A stretch of DNA of 64,000 nucleotides. Source: Pseudomonas fluorescens (GTDB taxonomy: Bacteria > Pseudomonadota > Gammaproteobacteria > Pseudomonadales > Pseudomonadaceae). Location of the stretch: positions 1-64,000 of the forward strand of contig NZ_LVEJ01000005.1 of assembly GCF_001648775.1 (NCBI RefSeq), read 5' to 3'. Made by a program: the position numbers and the translations under genes. Every line of letters begins with the position of its first letter. Positions within the stretch are counted from its first letter, which is position 1. The notes under the pieces were generated by a model that ran no database searches, was not told the DNA's origin, and saw nothing but the letters and a program-made list of their open reading frames with translations. Of this stretch, positions 36,470-45,904 are shown piece by piece.

Positions 36470-38626
36470 GTGGAATCAGAAGTCAGTCGAGTTCATCTCA
36501 GTCATGATCCACGCGCGTTGCACGACGATCCTTTACTGGACGGACTGCTCGCCCTTTGCATGCTGCATCAGAAACCCGCCAGCGCGGCGATGCTGACCAC
36601 CGGCCTGCCGCTGCCCAAACAACGCTTGAGTGTCGAGTTGCTGCCCCGCGCGGCGGCTCGCGCCGGCCTGCAAGGTCGGGTGCTGCAGCGCAAACTGGAA
36701 GAGATTCCGGCGATCGCCATGCCGGCGTTGTTGCTGCTCAAGGACGGCCGCAGCGCCGTTCTGCTCGGCTGGCAGGGTGACCACGACGCGCGGGTGTTGC
36801 TCAGCGAAACCGACGGCGGCGAGTCCACCGTCAGCCGCGAACTGCTTGCCGACGATTACACCGGCAAAGTCTTCTTCGCCCAGCCGCAACACAAATTCGA
36901 CGTCAACCACGGCACGCTGATTCCGCGCGCACGCTCGTGGTTCCGCGACACCCTCAAACGTTCGCGCTGGCTCTATGCAGATGCGATCGCCGCGAGTTTC
37001 CTGATCAACATCATCGCCATGGCCGCGCCGCTGTTCGTGATGAACGTCTACGACCGCGTCGTGCCGAACCAGGCCGAAGCAACCCTGTGGGTGCTGGCGC
37101 TGGGCATCACCGGCGCCTACATCTTCGACTTGGTACTCAAAAGTCTGCGCGCCCTGTGCCTGGACTTGGCCGGGAAGAAAACCGACCTGATCATCTCCGC
37201 CACGCTGTTCGAACGCATCGTCGGCATGGCCATGAAGTACCGCCCGGCGCGGGTCGGCAGCTTTGCGCAGAACATCCATGAGTTTCAGAGCCTGCGCGAC
37301 TTCCTCGCCTCGCTGACGCTGACCAGCCTGATCGACCTGCCGTTCACCATTCTGATCTTCATCGTTATCGCCATTCTCGGCGGGCATCTGGTGTGGATCC
37401 CGGTGCTAGCGTTCCCGATTGCCCTGCTGATTGGCTACGCCTTGCAGAAGCCGCTGGTGGCGACAATGGAGCGCACCATGGCCCTCGGCGCCGAGCGCCA
37501 GTCGAGCCTGATCGAAACCCTCGCCGGCCTCGACGCGGTCAAGGTCAACAACGCCGAAAGCGAACGCCAGTACCAGTGGGAACAGACCATCGGCACCCTC
37601 AGCCGCCTCGAACTGCGGGTGAAAATGCTCTCCGGCCTGGCGATGAACATCACCTTGCTGATCCAGCAACTGGCCGGGGTGATCATGATTGTCTTCGGCG
37701 TCTACCAGATCATCGCCGGCAACCTGAGCATGGGCGGTCTGATTGCCTGCTACATGCTCAGTGGCCGCGCACTCAGCCCGTTGGCCTCGCTGTCGGGTCT
37801 GCTGACCCGTTATCAGCAAGCGCGGGTGACCATGACGTCGGTCGACCAGATGATGGAGCTGCCGCAAGAGCGCAACTTCGAAGAGCGCCCGCTGAGCCGC
37901 AAGGTCCTGCAAGGTGCGATCGAGTGCCGTCAGCTCAGCTTCACCTACCCGGAGCAACAGAACCCGGCGTTGAAGAACATCAATCTGGTGATCCGTCCCG
38001 GCGAGAAGATCGGCATCATCGGCCGCAGCGGCTCGGGCAAGAGTTCGCTGGCGAAACTGCTGGTCGGCCTGTATCAGCCGGACGACGGCGCGTTGCTGGT
38101 CGACGGTGTGGATATCCGCCAGATCGACGTCAGCGAACTGCGCTACAACATTGGCTACGTGCCGCAAGACATCCAGCTGCTGGCCGGCACCCTGCGTGAC
38201 AACCTGGTCTCCGGCGCGCGTTATGTAGAAGACGAACTCGTCCTGCAAGCCGCCGAACTGGCCGGCGTCCACGAGTTCGCCCGTCTGCATCCACAAGGCT
38301 ATGAACTGCAAGTCGGCGAGCGCGGGCAGAACCTCTCCGGCGGCCAACGGCAGAACGTCGCGCTGGCCCGGGCCTTGTTGCTCAACCCGCCGATCCTGTT
38401 GATGGACGAGCCGACCAGTGCGATGGACAACACCGGTGAAGAACGCCTCAAGCAACGCCTCGCGGCGGTGATTGAAAACAAGACCGTGGTGCTGGTGACG
38501 CACCGGGCGTCGCTGTTGTCGCTGGTCGATCGTCTGCTGGTGATCGACCGTGGACAAATTCTCGCCGATGGCCCGAAAGCCGCCGTGATGGAAGCGTTGA
38601 AGAAGGGGCAGATCAGTGTTGCTTAA
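36470..38626 (+). CDS. lapB: LapB: type I secretion ABC transporter
   Basis: This protein of about 718 residues has an N-terminal C39-peptidase-like domain (about 15-150) without an obvious catalytic cysteine start motif, typical of the chaperone-like CLD of RTX transporters. A six-helix membrane domain follows (about 165-440), then an ATPase with Walker A GRSGSGKSSL, signature LSGGQRQNVALARAL and Walker B ILLMDEPTSAMD. It powers export of LapA. The start is probably GTG at 36470 (M-E-S-E-V-S-R-V); GTG at 36461 in the same frame is possible. The end overlaps lapC by 11 bp. Confidence 0.93.
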   Translation: MESEVSRVHLSHDPRALHDDPLLDGLLALCMLHQKPASAAMLTTGLPLPKQRLSVELLPRAAARAGLQGRVLQRKLEEIPAIAMPALLLLKDGRSAVLLGWQGDHDARVLLSETDGGESTVSRELLADDYTGKVFFAQPQHKFDVNHGTLIPRARSWFRDTLKRSRWLYADAIAASFLINIIAMAAPLFVMNVYDRVVPNQAEATLWVLALGITGAYIFDLVLKSLRALCLDLAGKKTDLIISATLFERIVGMAMKYRPARVGSFAQNIHEFQSLRDFLASLTLTSLIDLPFTILIFIVIAILGGHLVWIPVLAFPIALLIGYALQKPLVATMERTMALGAERQSSLIETLAGLDAVKVNNAESERQYQWEQTIGTLSRLELRVKMLSGLAMNITLLIQQLAGVIMIVFGVYQIIAGNLSMGGLIACYMLSGRALSPLASLSGLLTRYQQARVTMTSVDQMMELPQERNFEERPLSRKVLQGAIECRQLSFTYPEQQNPALKNINLVIRPGEKIGIIGRSGSGKSSLAKLLVGLYQPDDGALLVDGVDIRQIDVSELRYNIGYVPQDIQLLAGTLRDNLVSGARYVEDELVLQAAELAGVHEFARLHPQGYELQVGERGQNLSGGQRQNVALARALLLNPPILLMDEPTSAMDNTGEERLKQRLAAVIENKTVVLVTHRASLLSLVDRLLVIDRGQILADGPKAAVMEALKKGQISVA

Positions 38627-39983
38627 GTCGGGTTTCAAGGATTCGATCCGTCGCTACTTCAAAGGCTCGGCATCGTTGCAGGGCCAGCCGCTGCCGGAGG
38701 TCAACAAGGCGCTGATCGAAGACGCCCCGCGCGTCGTGCGCCTGACCATCTGGGCGATCATAGGCTTCTTCATCTTCCTGCTGCTGTGGGCCAACTTCGC
38801 CGTGATCGACGAAGTGACCAAGGGCGACGGCAAGGCGATTCCGTCGTCGAAGATCCAGAAAATCCAGAACCTTGAGGGCGGGATCATCTCCGAGCTGTTC
38901 GTCAAGGAAGGCCAGATCGTCGAAGCCGGCGCACCGCTGATTCGCCTCGACGACACGCGATTTGCCTCCAACGTCGGCGAAACCGAAGCCGATCGCCTGT
39001 CGATGCTGCTGCGCGTAGAACGCCTGAGCGCCGAGGTCGATGACCGTCCGCTGAATTTCCCCGAGGACGTGCTCAAAGCCGTGCCGGGGCAGGCCAAGAG
39101 CGAGGAGTCGCTGTACATCAGTCGCCGTCAGCAACTGCACGACGAGATTGGCGGTTTGCAGGAGCAGTTGATCCAGCGTCAGCAAGAGTTGCGTGAGTTC
39201 GGCTCCAAGCAAGCGCAATACCGTCAGCAACTCGGCTTGCAGCGTCAGGAAATCAACATGTCCGAGCCGCTGGTCGCGCAGGGTGCGGTGTCCCCGGTGG
39301 AAGTCTTGCGTCTCAAGCGTGCCGAGGTGGAAACCCGCGGTCAGCTGGATGCGACGACGCTGGCGATTCCGCGTGCCGAATCGGCGATCAAGGAAGTGCA
39401 GCGCAAGATCGACGAGACGCGCGGCAAATTCCGCAGCGAAGCGCTGACCCAACTGAATGAGGCGCGCACCGACCTGAACAAGGCCAGCGCGACCGGCAAG
39501 GCGCTGGAGGACCGCGTTAGCCGCACGCTGGTGACATCGCCGGTGCGCGGCATCGTCAACAAACTGCTGGTTAACACCATCGGCGGCGTTATTCAGCCGG
39601 GCAGCGACATGGTCGAAATCGTCCCACTGGACGACACCTTGCTGGTCGAAGCGAAGATCCGTCCGCAGGACATTGCCTTCCTGCATCCGGGGCAGGAAGC
39701 GATCGTCAAATTCACCGCGTACGACTACACCATCTACGGCGGGCTCAAAGCCAAGCTTGAGCAGATCGGTGCCGACACCATCACTGACGAAGACAAGAAA
39801 ACCACGTACTACATCATCAAGGTGCGCACTGAGCGCAGCCACCTCGGCACGGACGAGAAGCCATTGCTGATCATCCCGGGGATGGTCGCGTCGGTGGACA
39901 TCATTACCGGCAAGAAGTCGGTGTTGAGTTATCTGCTCAAGCCGATCATCCGCGCGCGGGCCGAGGCGTTGCACGAGCGCTAG
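38616..39983 (+). CDS. lapC: LapC: HlyD-family membrane fusion protein
   Basis: This 455-residue adaptor has a single N-terminal membrane helix (about 45-67, LTIWAIIGFFIFLLLWANFAV) and split lipoyl halves (LEGGIISELFVKEGQIVEAGAPL and SPVRGIVNKLLVNTIGGVIQPG). A long coiled-coil lies between them (about 150-290), followed by the beta-barrel domain. It links LapB to LapE. The GTG start at 38616 lies inside the end of lapB behind AAGGGG, implying coupling. A REP doublet follows the stop. Confidence 0.94.
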   Translation: MLLKSGFKDSIRRYFKGSASLQGQPLPEVNKALIEDAPRVVRLTIWAIIGFFIFLLLWANFAVIDEVTKGDGKAIPSSKIQKIQNLEGGIISELFVKEGQIVEAGAPLIRLDDTRFASNVGETEADRLSMLLRVERLSAEVDDRPLNFPEDVLKAVPGQAKSEESLYISRRQQLHDEIGGLQEQLIQRQQELREFGSKQAQYRQQLGLQRQEINMSEPLVAQGAVSPVEVLRLKRAEVETRGQLDATTLAIPRAESAIKEVQRKIDETRGKFRSEALTQLNEARTDLNKASATGKALEDRVSRTLVTSPVRGIVNKLLVNTIGGVIQPGSDMVEIVPLDDTLLVEAKIRPQDIAFLHPGQEAIVKFTAYDYTIYGGLKAKLEQIGADTITDEDKKTTYYIIKVRTERSHLGTDEKPLLIIPGMVASVDIITGKKSVLSYLLKPIIRARAEALHER

Positions 39984-40007
39984 ATCTTCAGCGCGGCTTC
40001 CTGCCTC

Positions 40008-40101
40008 TTCGCGAGCAGGCTCGCTCCCACATTTGGATTTCTTTTGAACACAGAATTTGTGTCCACTGAAAATCAACTGTGGGAGCGAGCCTGCTCGCGA
40101 A
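40008..40101. repeat. REP doublet after lapC
   Basis: Inverted REP cores lie at 40008-40031 and 40078-40101 with 46 bp between. The rest of the 374-bp gap to the dioxygenase gene (40102-40357) holds an AT-rich stretch (about 40180-40240, with TATTTAATC and TTATAGCTATAAAG) that may be the promoter of the next operon. Confidence 0.88.
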
Positions 40102-40357
40102 GGCGTCAGCAAAAACACCACCTTCTTGTCAGGAAGTGACAAAAATCGTCACTCACCATCCAGTCCATTCCTTACCAATCGCCATATCGTTATTCAATAA
40201 CGGTATTTAATCTCCAGTTCTTATAGCTATAAAGTCATCCCCCTGCGTACCTGCCGACCAATCGGCGCGCCGCACGACCTGAACCAACACGCAATCCAGC
40301 GTGAGTGTCTGATCGACGAGCGCGCCCGTCAGCGCGCCGTGCGTGGGAGATGGAAAG

Positions 40358-41254
40358 ATGTCCGCAGCTACTGCTTCCCCGAGCGCCGCCTCCGCCGCGC
40401 CGCAATCCTTTGAAATCCGCCCTTTCAGCGGTGCCGTTGGCGCCGAGATCATCGGCCTCGACCTCAGCCGGCCAATCAATGATCAGGACTTCGCGCGCAT
40501 CCACCGCGCGCATCTGGATCACCACGTTGTGGTGTTCCGCGACCAGCCAATCACCCCGCAACAGCAAATCGACTTCAGCCGCCGCTTCGGCGTGCTGCAG
40601 ATCCACGTGCTCAAGCAGTTCCTGCTGGCCAACCACCCGGAAATCCTCATCGTTTCCAACATCATTGAAAACGGCCAGAACATCGGCCTCGGCGATGCCG
40701 GCAAATTCTGGCACTCCGACCTTTCCTATAAAGAGCTGCCAAGCCTCGGCTCGATGCTCCACGCGCAAGAGCTGCCGTCCGAAGGTGGCGACACGTTGTT
40801 CGCCGACATGCACAGAGCCTGGGACAGCTTGCCCGAGGCCTTGCGCAAAGCGGTTGAAGGCCGCAGCGCTGCGCATTCCTACACCGCGCGCTACAGCGAA
40901 ACCAAATTTGAAGGCAACTGGCGCCCGACCCTGACCCCGGAGCAACTGGCTCAAGTCGCCGAAGTGGTGCACCCGGTGGTGCGTACGCACCCGGAAAACG
41001 GCCGCAAAGCACTGTTCGTCAGCGAAGGTTTCACCACGCGCATCGTCGGTCTGCCGGACGACGAGAGCCAACAACTGCTGACTGAGCTCTACGCCCACAG
41101 CGTGCTGCCGCAAAACATCTACCGCCATCAGTGGCAGCCACACGATCTGGTGTTCTGGGATAACCGTTCGCTGATCCATCTCGCCGCCGGCTGCCCCGCG
41201 CACCTGCGCCGCAAGCTGTATCGCACGACCATTCAGGGCGATGCGCCTTTCTGA
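40358..41254 (+). CDS. TauD/TfdA-family Fe(II)/2-oxoglutarate dioxygenase
   Basis: This 298-residue protein has the family metal triad H-x-D (FWHSDLSY) and a distal H (SLIHLAAGC), plus a 2-oxoglutarate-binding Arg in the C-terminal RRKLYRTT segment. Family members oxidise sulfonates, phenoxyacetates and similar acids. The linked SsuB/SsuC-type transporter genes suggest a sulfonate or sulfur-containing substrate, but no specific one can be named. The ATG at 40358 has GGAGA 7 bp upstream; an in-frame GTG at 40343 lies before the site. The ABC gene follows within 22 bp. Confidence 0.88.
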   Translation: MSAATASPSAASAAPQSFEIRPFSGAVGAEIIGLDLSRPINDQDFARIHRAHLDHHVVVFRDQPITPQQQIDFSRRFGVLQIHVLKQFLLANHPEILIVSNIIENGQNIGLGDAGKFWHSDLSYKELPSLGSMLHAQELPSEGGDTLFADMHRAWDSLPEALRKAVEGRSAAHSYTARYSETKFEGNWRPTLTPEQLAQVAEVVHPVVRTHPENGRKALFVSEGFTTRIVGLPDDESQQLLTELYAHSVLPQNIYRHQWQPHDLVFWDNRSLIHLAAGCPAHLRRKLYRTTIQGDAPF

Positions 41255-41276
41255 TACGCCGGAGATTGATCAAACC

Positions 41277-42137
41277 ATGAACGCTCCCTTGCCAGGCCAC
41301 GCGGCCAGCAACCCGATCGCCCGCAGCGACGCGCTGCTGGCGGTCGATCACGTCAGCCTCGAATACCGCACGCCGCAACGTGTGGTGCGCGCCACCCACC
41401 AGGTCAGTTTTGAAATCGACCCGGCCGATCGTTATGTGCTGCTCGGCCCGTCCGGTTGCGGTAAATCCACTTTGCTCAAAGCGGTCGCCGGGTTCATTCA
41501 ACCGTGCGAAGGCGAGATCCGTCTGCAAGGCCAGCGCGTCGACGCGCCGGGGCCGGATCGGATCGTGGTGTTTCAGGAGTTCGATCAGCTACCGCCGTGG
41601 AAAACCGTCAAACAGAACGTGATGTTTCCGCTGCTCGCATCGCGCACTTTGAAGAAAAAAGAAGCTGAAGAGCGCGCGCTGCACTATCTGGAAAAAGTCG
41701 GGCTGGCGGCATTTGCCGATGCCTATCCGCACACGTTGTCCGGCGGCATGAAGGCGCGCGTGGCAATTGCCCGGGCATTGGCGATGCAGCCGAAAATTCT
41801 CTTGATGGACGAACCGTTCGCCGCGCTCGATGCGCTGACCCGCCGCAAGATGCAGGAAGAATTGCTGCTGCTCTGGGAAGAGGTGCGCTTCACCCTGTTG
41901 TTCGTCACCCACTCGATTGAAGAGGCGCTGGTGGTCGGCAACCGCATCCTGCTGTTGTCGCCGCATCCGGGCCGGGTGCGCGCCGAGGTGCACAGCCATC
42001 AATACGATCTGCACAGCCTCGGTGGCGTGGCGTTTCAGGAATCGGCGCGGCGCATTCATCGTCTGCTGTTCGACGAAGGCCAGTCGCCGGAAACCGAGCG
42101 TGACCACGACTTCAACGACATTCGCATCGCCTATTGA
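41277..42137 (+). CDS. SsuB/TauB-type ABC transporter ATPase
   Basis: This 286-residue ATPase has Walker A GPSGCGKST, Q-loop VFQEFDQLPPW, signature LSGGMKARVAIARAL, Walker B ILLMDEPFAALD and the H-loop VTHSIEEAL, the pattern of the nitrate/sulfonate/taurine importer family. It has a C-terminal tail of about 50 residues. The start at 41277 (M-N-A-P) follows GGAG with long spacing; ATG at 41241, overlapping the dioxygenase end, is an alternative. It works with the permease 20 bp downstream. Confidence 0.88.
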   Translation: MNAPLPGHAASNPIARSDALLAVDHVSLEYRTPQRVVRATHQVSFEIDPADRYVLLGPSGCGKSTLLKAVAGFIQPCEGEIRLQGQRVDAPGPDRIVVFQEFDQLPPWKTVKQNVMFPLLASRTLKKKEAEERALHYLEKVGLAAFADAYPHTLSGGMKARVAIARALAMQPKILLMDEPFAALDALTRRKMQEELLLLWEEVRFTLLFVTHSIEEALVVGNRILLLSPHPGRVRAEVHSHQYDLHSLGGVAFQESARRIHRLLFDEGQSPETERDHDFNDIRIAY

Positions 42138-42157
42138 GCGGCCTGGAGGACAACCCG

Positions 42158-43024
42158 ATGAGCCATTCATCATCTGTGCGTGAAGAATTCGAAATTGTGC
42201 TGGAGCCGCTGACCGAAGTGCCGGTCGAGCGTGAGTTGTCGCTCGGTACGCGGCTGTGGCAACAGGGCTGGCTGCGTAAAAGCCTGATCCTGATTGTGCT
42301 GGCGGTGTTGTGGGAAGTGGTTGCGCGGATTCAGAACAATGATTTGATGCTGCCGAGTTTCCTGCAGACCAGCCATGCGTTGTTCGAGGGCCTGCTCAGC
42401 GGTGAATTGCTGGCCAAGGTATGGATCTCGTTGGTGGTGTTGATCAAGGGTTATCTGATCGGCATTGTCTTGGCATTTGCCCTGACCACGCTGGCGGTGT
42501 CGACGCAATTGGGCCGTGATCTGCTGAGTACGATGACCTCGATGTTCAACCCGCTGCCGGCGATTGCTCTGCTGCCGCTGGCGTTGCTGTGGTTTGGTCT
42601 GGGGCAGAACAGCCTGATTTTTGTGCTGGTGCATTCGGTGTTGTGGGCGTTGGCGTTGAATACTTATGCCGGGTTTCTCGGGGTCTCGGAAACCTTGCGC
42701 ATGGCCGGGCGCAATTACGGCTTGAAAGGTTTGCGGCTGGTGTTGTTCATCCTGATCCCGGCCGCGCTGCCGTCGATTCTGGCCGGGCTGAAAATTGGCT
42801 GGGCGTTTGCCTGGCGCACGTTGATCGCGGCGGAGTTGGTCTTTGGCGCGACCAGTGGCAAGGGTGGGCTGGGCTGGTACATCTTTCAGAATCGCAATGA
42901 ACTGTATACCGACAAGGTGTTTGCCGGGTTGGCGGTGGTGATTCTGATCGGGTTGCTGGTGGAGAATCTGGTGTTCGATACCCTCGAGCGGGTGACGGTT
43001 AAACGTTGGGGTATGCAGCGGTAA
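42158..43024 (+). CDS. SsuC/TauC-type ABC transporter permease
   Basis: This 288-residue protein has about six membrane helices and the EAA-like loop (AGRNYGLKGLRLVLFILIPAALPSILAGLKIG) that contacts the ATPase. The chosen ATG lies 7 bp after GGAGGA. Together with the ATPase it forms an importer, but no periplasmic binding protein gene is present on either side within this window. A REP doublet follows. Confidence 0.88.
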   Translation: MSHSSSVREEFEIVLEPLTEVPVERELSLGTRLWQQGWLRKSLILIVLAVLWEVVARIQNNDLMLPSFLQTSHALFEGLLSGELLAKVWISLVVLIKGYLIGIVLAFALTTLAVSTQLGRDLLSTMTSMFNPLPAIALLPLALLWFGLGQNSLIFVLVHSVLWALALNTYAGFLGVSETLRMAGRNYGLKGLRLVLFILIPAALPSILAGLKIGWAFAWRTLIAAELVFGATSGKGGLGWYIFQNRNELYTDKVFAGLAVVILIGLLVENLVFDTLERVTVKRWGMQR

Positions 43025-43048
43025 TTCTGTGGCGTTGCGGCTGGCCCT

Positions 43049-43113
43049 TTCGCGAGCAAGCTCGCTCCCACAGGAGAATGCATTCCAAATGTGGGAGCGA
43101 GCTTGCTCGCGAA
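43049..43113. repeat. REP doublet after the ABC permease
   Basis: Inverted REP cores (43049-43072 and 43090-43113), of the GCGAGCAAGCTCGC variant, are separated by only 17 bp and can form a compact hairpin between the permease and the LysR gene. Confidence 0.88.
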
Positions 43114-43198
43114 GGCGTCAGTAGGATCAACGCCTACTCTGAAAGATGTTTGCTAGCATTGCGCTCAGATCAATCCTGATCAGCCACGAGTGCTCAGC

Positions 43199-44116
43199 AT
43201 GCAACTCCCGGACATGAACCTTCTGGTTGCCCTCGACGCCTTGCTCGACGAGGGCAGTGTGGTCGGCGCCGCGCGACGGATGAACCTCAGTCCGGCCGCC
43301 ATGAGCCGCACCCTGACGCGGATCCGCGAGGCCATCGGCGATCCAATTCTGGTGCGCGCCGGTCGAGGCCTAGTGCCAACACCCAAAGCATTAGCGTTGC
43401 GCGAGCAAGTGCGTGATGTGGTCGAGCAAGCCGCGCTGCTGTTCCGCTCCGCTGACACCGTGGAGCTGGGCACACTGCGCCGGCGCTTCAGCATCCGCGC
43501 CAACGACTTCTTCATCGGCGTTTACGGCGGCAAGCTGTTCGACACCCTCGACCAGCAGGCACCGCACTGCGAATTGCGCTTCGTTCCGGAAGGTGACGGT
43601 GACGATGAGGCCCTGCGTGAAGGCCGCATCGATCTGAGCGTCAGTAACACCCGCCCTGTCACCCCTGAAGTCAAAGTACAGAACCTGTTCTCCACCCACT
43701 TCGTGGGCCTGGTGCGCGAAGACCATCCATTGCTCGACGGCGAAATCACCGCCGAACGCTACGCCGGGTTTTCCCATATCAGCATGTCGCGCCGCGGCAT
43801 CGCTCGCGGCCCCATCGATACGGCGCTGAATGCGCTGGGCCTGGAGCGGCGCGTGGCGGTGATTGCACCGAGTTTCCATGCGGCGATGTTTGCGTTACCG
43901 GATTCCGACCTGATCCTGCCAGTGCCCAAAGAAGCGCTGCTCAGCGTGCGTCGGCTCGGCCTGAAACTGCGCTCATTCGATCTGCCAATCCCCTTGCCGA
44001 CGCTGATGCTGACCCAGGCCTGGCACCCGCGTTTCGACAAGGATCCGGCGCATCGCTGGCTGCGGGAAACCCTCAAGGCCTGCTGCGACGAAACGTGGCT
44101 GGCGGCCCAGCCTTAA
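43199..44116 (+). CDS. LysR-family transcriptional regulator
   Basis: This 305-residue regulator has an N-terminal winged helix (MNLLVALDALLDEGSVVGAARRMNLSPAAMSRTLTRIREAIGDPILVR), which is the canonical LysR helix-turn-helix, and a periplasmic-binding-type effector domain (about 90-295). The ATG at 43199 fits the family; a GTG at 43190 is in frame. REP pairs on both sides suggest a single-gene unit. Its target may be the efflux operon downstream, but it is not divergently arranged, so this is a guess. Confidence 0.9.
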   Translation: MQLPDMNLLVALDALLDEGSVVGAARRMNLSPAAMSRTLTRIREAIGDPILVRAGRGLVPTPKALALREQVRDVVEQAALLFRSADTVELGTLRRRFSIRANDFFIGVYGGKLFDTLDQQAPHCELRFVPEGDGDDEALREGRIDLSVSNTRPVTPEVKVQNLFSTHFVGLVREDHPLLDGEITAERYAGFSHISMSRRGIARGPIDTALNALGLERRVAVIAPSFHAAMFALPDSDLILPVPKEALLSVRRLGLKLRSFDLPIPLPTLMLTQAWHPRFDKDPAHRWLRETLKACCDETWLAAQP

Positions 44117-44138
44117 TCTTCGAACAAACACAAAACCC

Positions 44139-44226
44139 TGTGTGCGAGCCAGCTCGCGAAAGCGGTGGATCAGTCACCATTGATATTGACTGACCCGACG
44201 CTTTCGCGAGCAGGCTCGCTCCCACA
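44139..44226. repeat. REP doublet before the efflux operon
   Basis: A shorter, diverged left copy (44139-44160, TGTGTGCGAGCCAGCTCGCGAA) and an intact right copy (44203-44226) flank about 42 bp. It lies between lysR and the MFS gene, just ahead of the probable efflux promoter. Confidence 0.82.
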
Positions 44227-44338
44227 AGGATCTCAATTGCTGCGTATGGCGCACTTATAAACTGCCAATAAGTCAATTTTCGTCATTGCCAAGCCCGACT
44301 AAGATGCTCCGGTATTTTTCCCTCCGGAGTGTGTATTC

Positions 44339-45877
44339 ATGACATCCCTGACGGCGGCAGCGCCTATCGCTGCGGCCAGCCCGGCGAAGGCGATCACGCC
44401 ACCGGTGTTCGGGGCGCGGATCATCATTGGCCTGGTCGGCGTGCTGCTGGCGGTGCTGGTGTCGGGCCTCAATGAGATGGTCACCAAGGTCGCGCTGGCC
44501 GACATTCGTGGCGCGTTGAACATCGGCTACGACGAAGGCACCTGGCTGGTCGCCAGTTACACCGCCACCTCGGTCGCGGCCATGGCCTTCGCACCGTGGT
44601 GCTCGGTGACCTTCTCGCTAAGGCGCTTCACCCTCTGCGCGATCGGTCTGTTCACCTTGCTTGGTGTGCTCTGCCCGTTAGCGCCCAATTACGAAAGTCT
44701 GCTGCTGATGCGCATCCTGCAAGGTCTGGCCGGCGGCGCACTGCCGCCGATGCTGATGACCGTCGCCCTGCGTTTTCTGCCCGCCAATATCAAGCTCTAT
44801 GGCCTGGCCGGTTACGCGCTGACGGCGACATTCGGCCCCGGTCTCGGCACACCGCTGGCCGGGTTGTGGACCGAATACGTCGGCTGGCAATGGACGTTCT
44901 GGCAAATCATCGTGCCGTGCCTGATTGCGATGGTGATGGTGGCTTACGGTCTCCCGCAGGATCCGCTGCGTCTGGAACGCCTCAAGTCATTCAACTGGAA
45001 GGGCCTGCTGTTGGGCTTTCCGGCGATTTGCATGTTGGTGATCGGTGTGTTGCAGGGCAATCGCCTGGACTGGTTCGAGTCGAGCCTGATCTGTGGATTG
45101 CTCGGTGCAGGCTCGCTGTTGCTGCTGGCTTTTCTGATCAACGAGTGGTCGCAGCCGATCCCGTTTTTCAAATTGCAGATGCTCGGTATCCGCAACCTGT
45201 CGTTCGCGTTGATGACGTTGGCCGGTGTGCTGGTAGTCCTGCAGGCGGTGGTGTTGATTCCATCGAGTTATCTGGCGCAGGTGCAGGGTTATCGGCCGGC
45301 GCAGACCGCGCCGATCATGCTGATCGCCGCATTGCCGCAACTGATTGCGCTGCCGTTGGTGGCGGCGCTGTGCAACCTGCGCTGGGTCGATTGCCGCTGG
45401 GTGCTTGGCATCGGTTTGAGCATGTTGACGCTGTCCTGCCTGGGCGGATCGCTGCTGACCTCGGAATGGATTCGCGACAATTTCTACGTCCTGCAATGGC
45501 TGCAGATCTTCGGTCAACCGATGTCGGTGTTGCCGCTGTTGATGCTCTCGACCGGCAGCATCCAGCCAACGGACGGTCCGTTTGCCTCGGCGTGGTTCAA
45601 CACCGTGAAAGGTCTGGCAGCGGTGGTCGCCACCGGGGTGCTTGAGGCGCTGACCACCGCGCGCCTGCATTTCCACTCGACCATGTTGGTCGACAACCTT
45701 GGCAATTCGCCGTTGACCGATCGCAGCGATCCGGGCCTTGCCCATCGCCTGCACGAACAGGCCGTGGTGCTGACCGCATCCGATCTTTATGTGTGCATGG
45801 CCGGCGTCGCGGTGGCGCTGATCCTGCTGATTTTCTGGCTGCCGACGCGGATCTTTCCGCCGCGCGCGCCGACCTGA
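44339..45877 (+). CDS. DHA2/EmrB-type MFS efflux transporter
   Basis: This 512-residue protein has about 14 hydrophobic segments. The motifs LNEMVTKVALADIRGAL, YDEGTWLVASYTATSVAAM and RILQGLAGGALPPM are typical of EmrB/QacA-type DHA2 drug:proton antiporters. With the HlyD-like adaptor and the NodT-type outer-membrane factor that follow, it forms a tripartite pump for toxic organic compounds; the substrate is unknown. The ATG follows CGGAG. The next gene starts 27 bp later. Confidence 0.92.
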   Translation: MTSLTAAAPIAAASPAKAITPPVFGARIIIGLVGVLLAVLVSGLNEMVTKVALADIRGALNIGYDEGTWLVASYTATSVAAMAFAPWCSVTFSLRRFTLCAIGLFTLLGVLCPLAPNYESLLLMRILQGLAGGALPPMLMTVALRFLPANIKLYGLAGYALTATFGPGLGTPLAGLWTEYVGWQWTFWQIIVPCLIAMVMVAYGLPQDPLRLERLKSFNWKGLLLGFPAICMLVIGVLQGNRLDWFESSLICGLLGAGSLLLLAFLINEWSQPIPFFKLQMLGIRNLSFALMTLAGVLVVLQAVVLIPSSYLAQVQGYRPAQTAPIMLIAALPQLIALPLVAALCNLRWVDCRWVLGIGLSMLTLSCLGGSLLTSEWIRDNFYVLQWLQIFGQPMSVLPLLMLSTGSIQPTDGPFASAWFNTVKGLAAVVATGVLEALTTARLHFHSTMLVDNLGNSPLTDRSDPGLAHRLHEQAVVLTASDLYVCMAGVAVALILLIFWLPTRIFPPRAPT

Positions 45878-45904
45878 TTGCTGCACTGAACAATGAAGGT
45901 TTTT

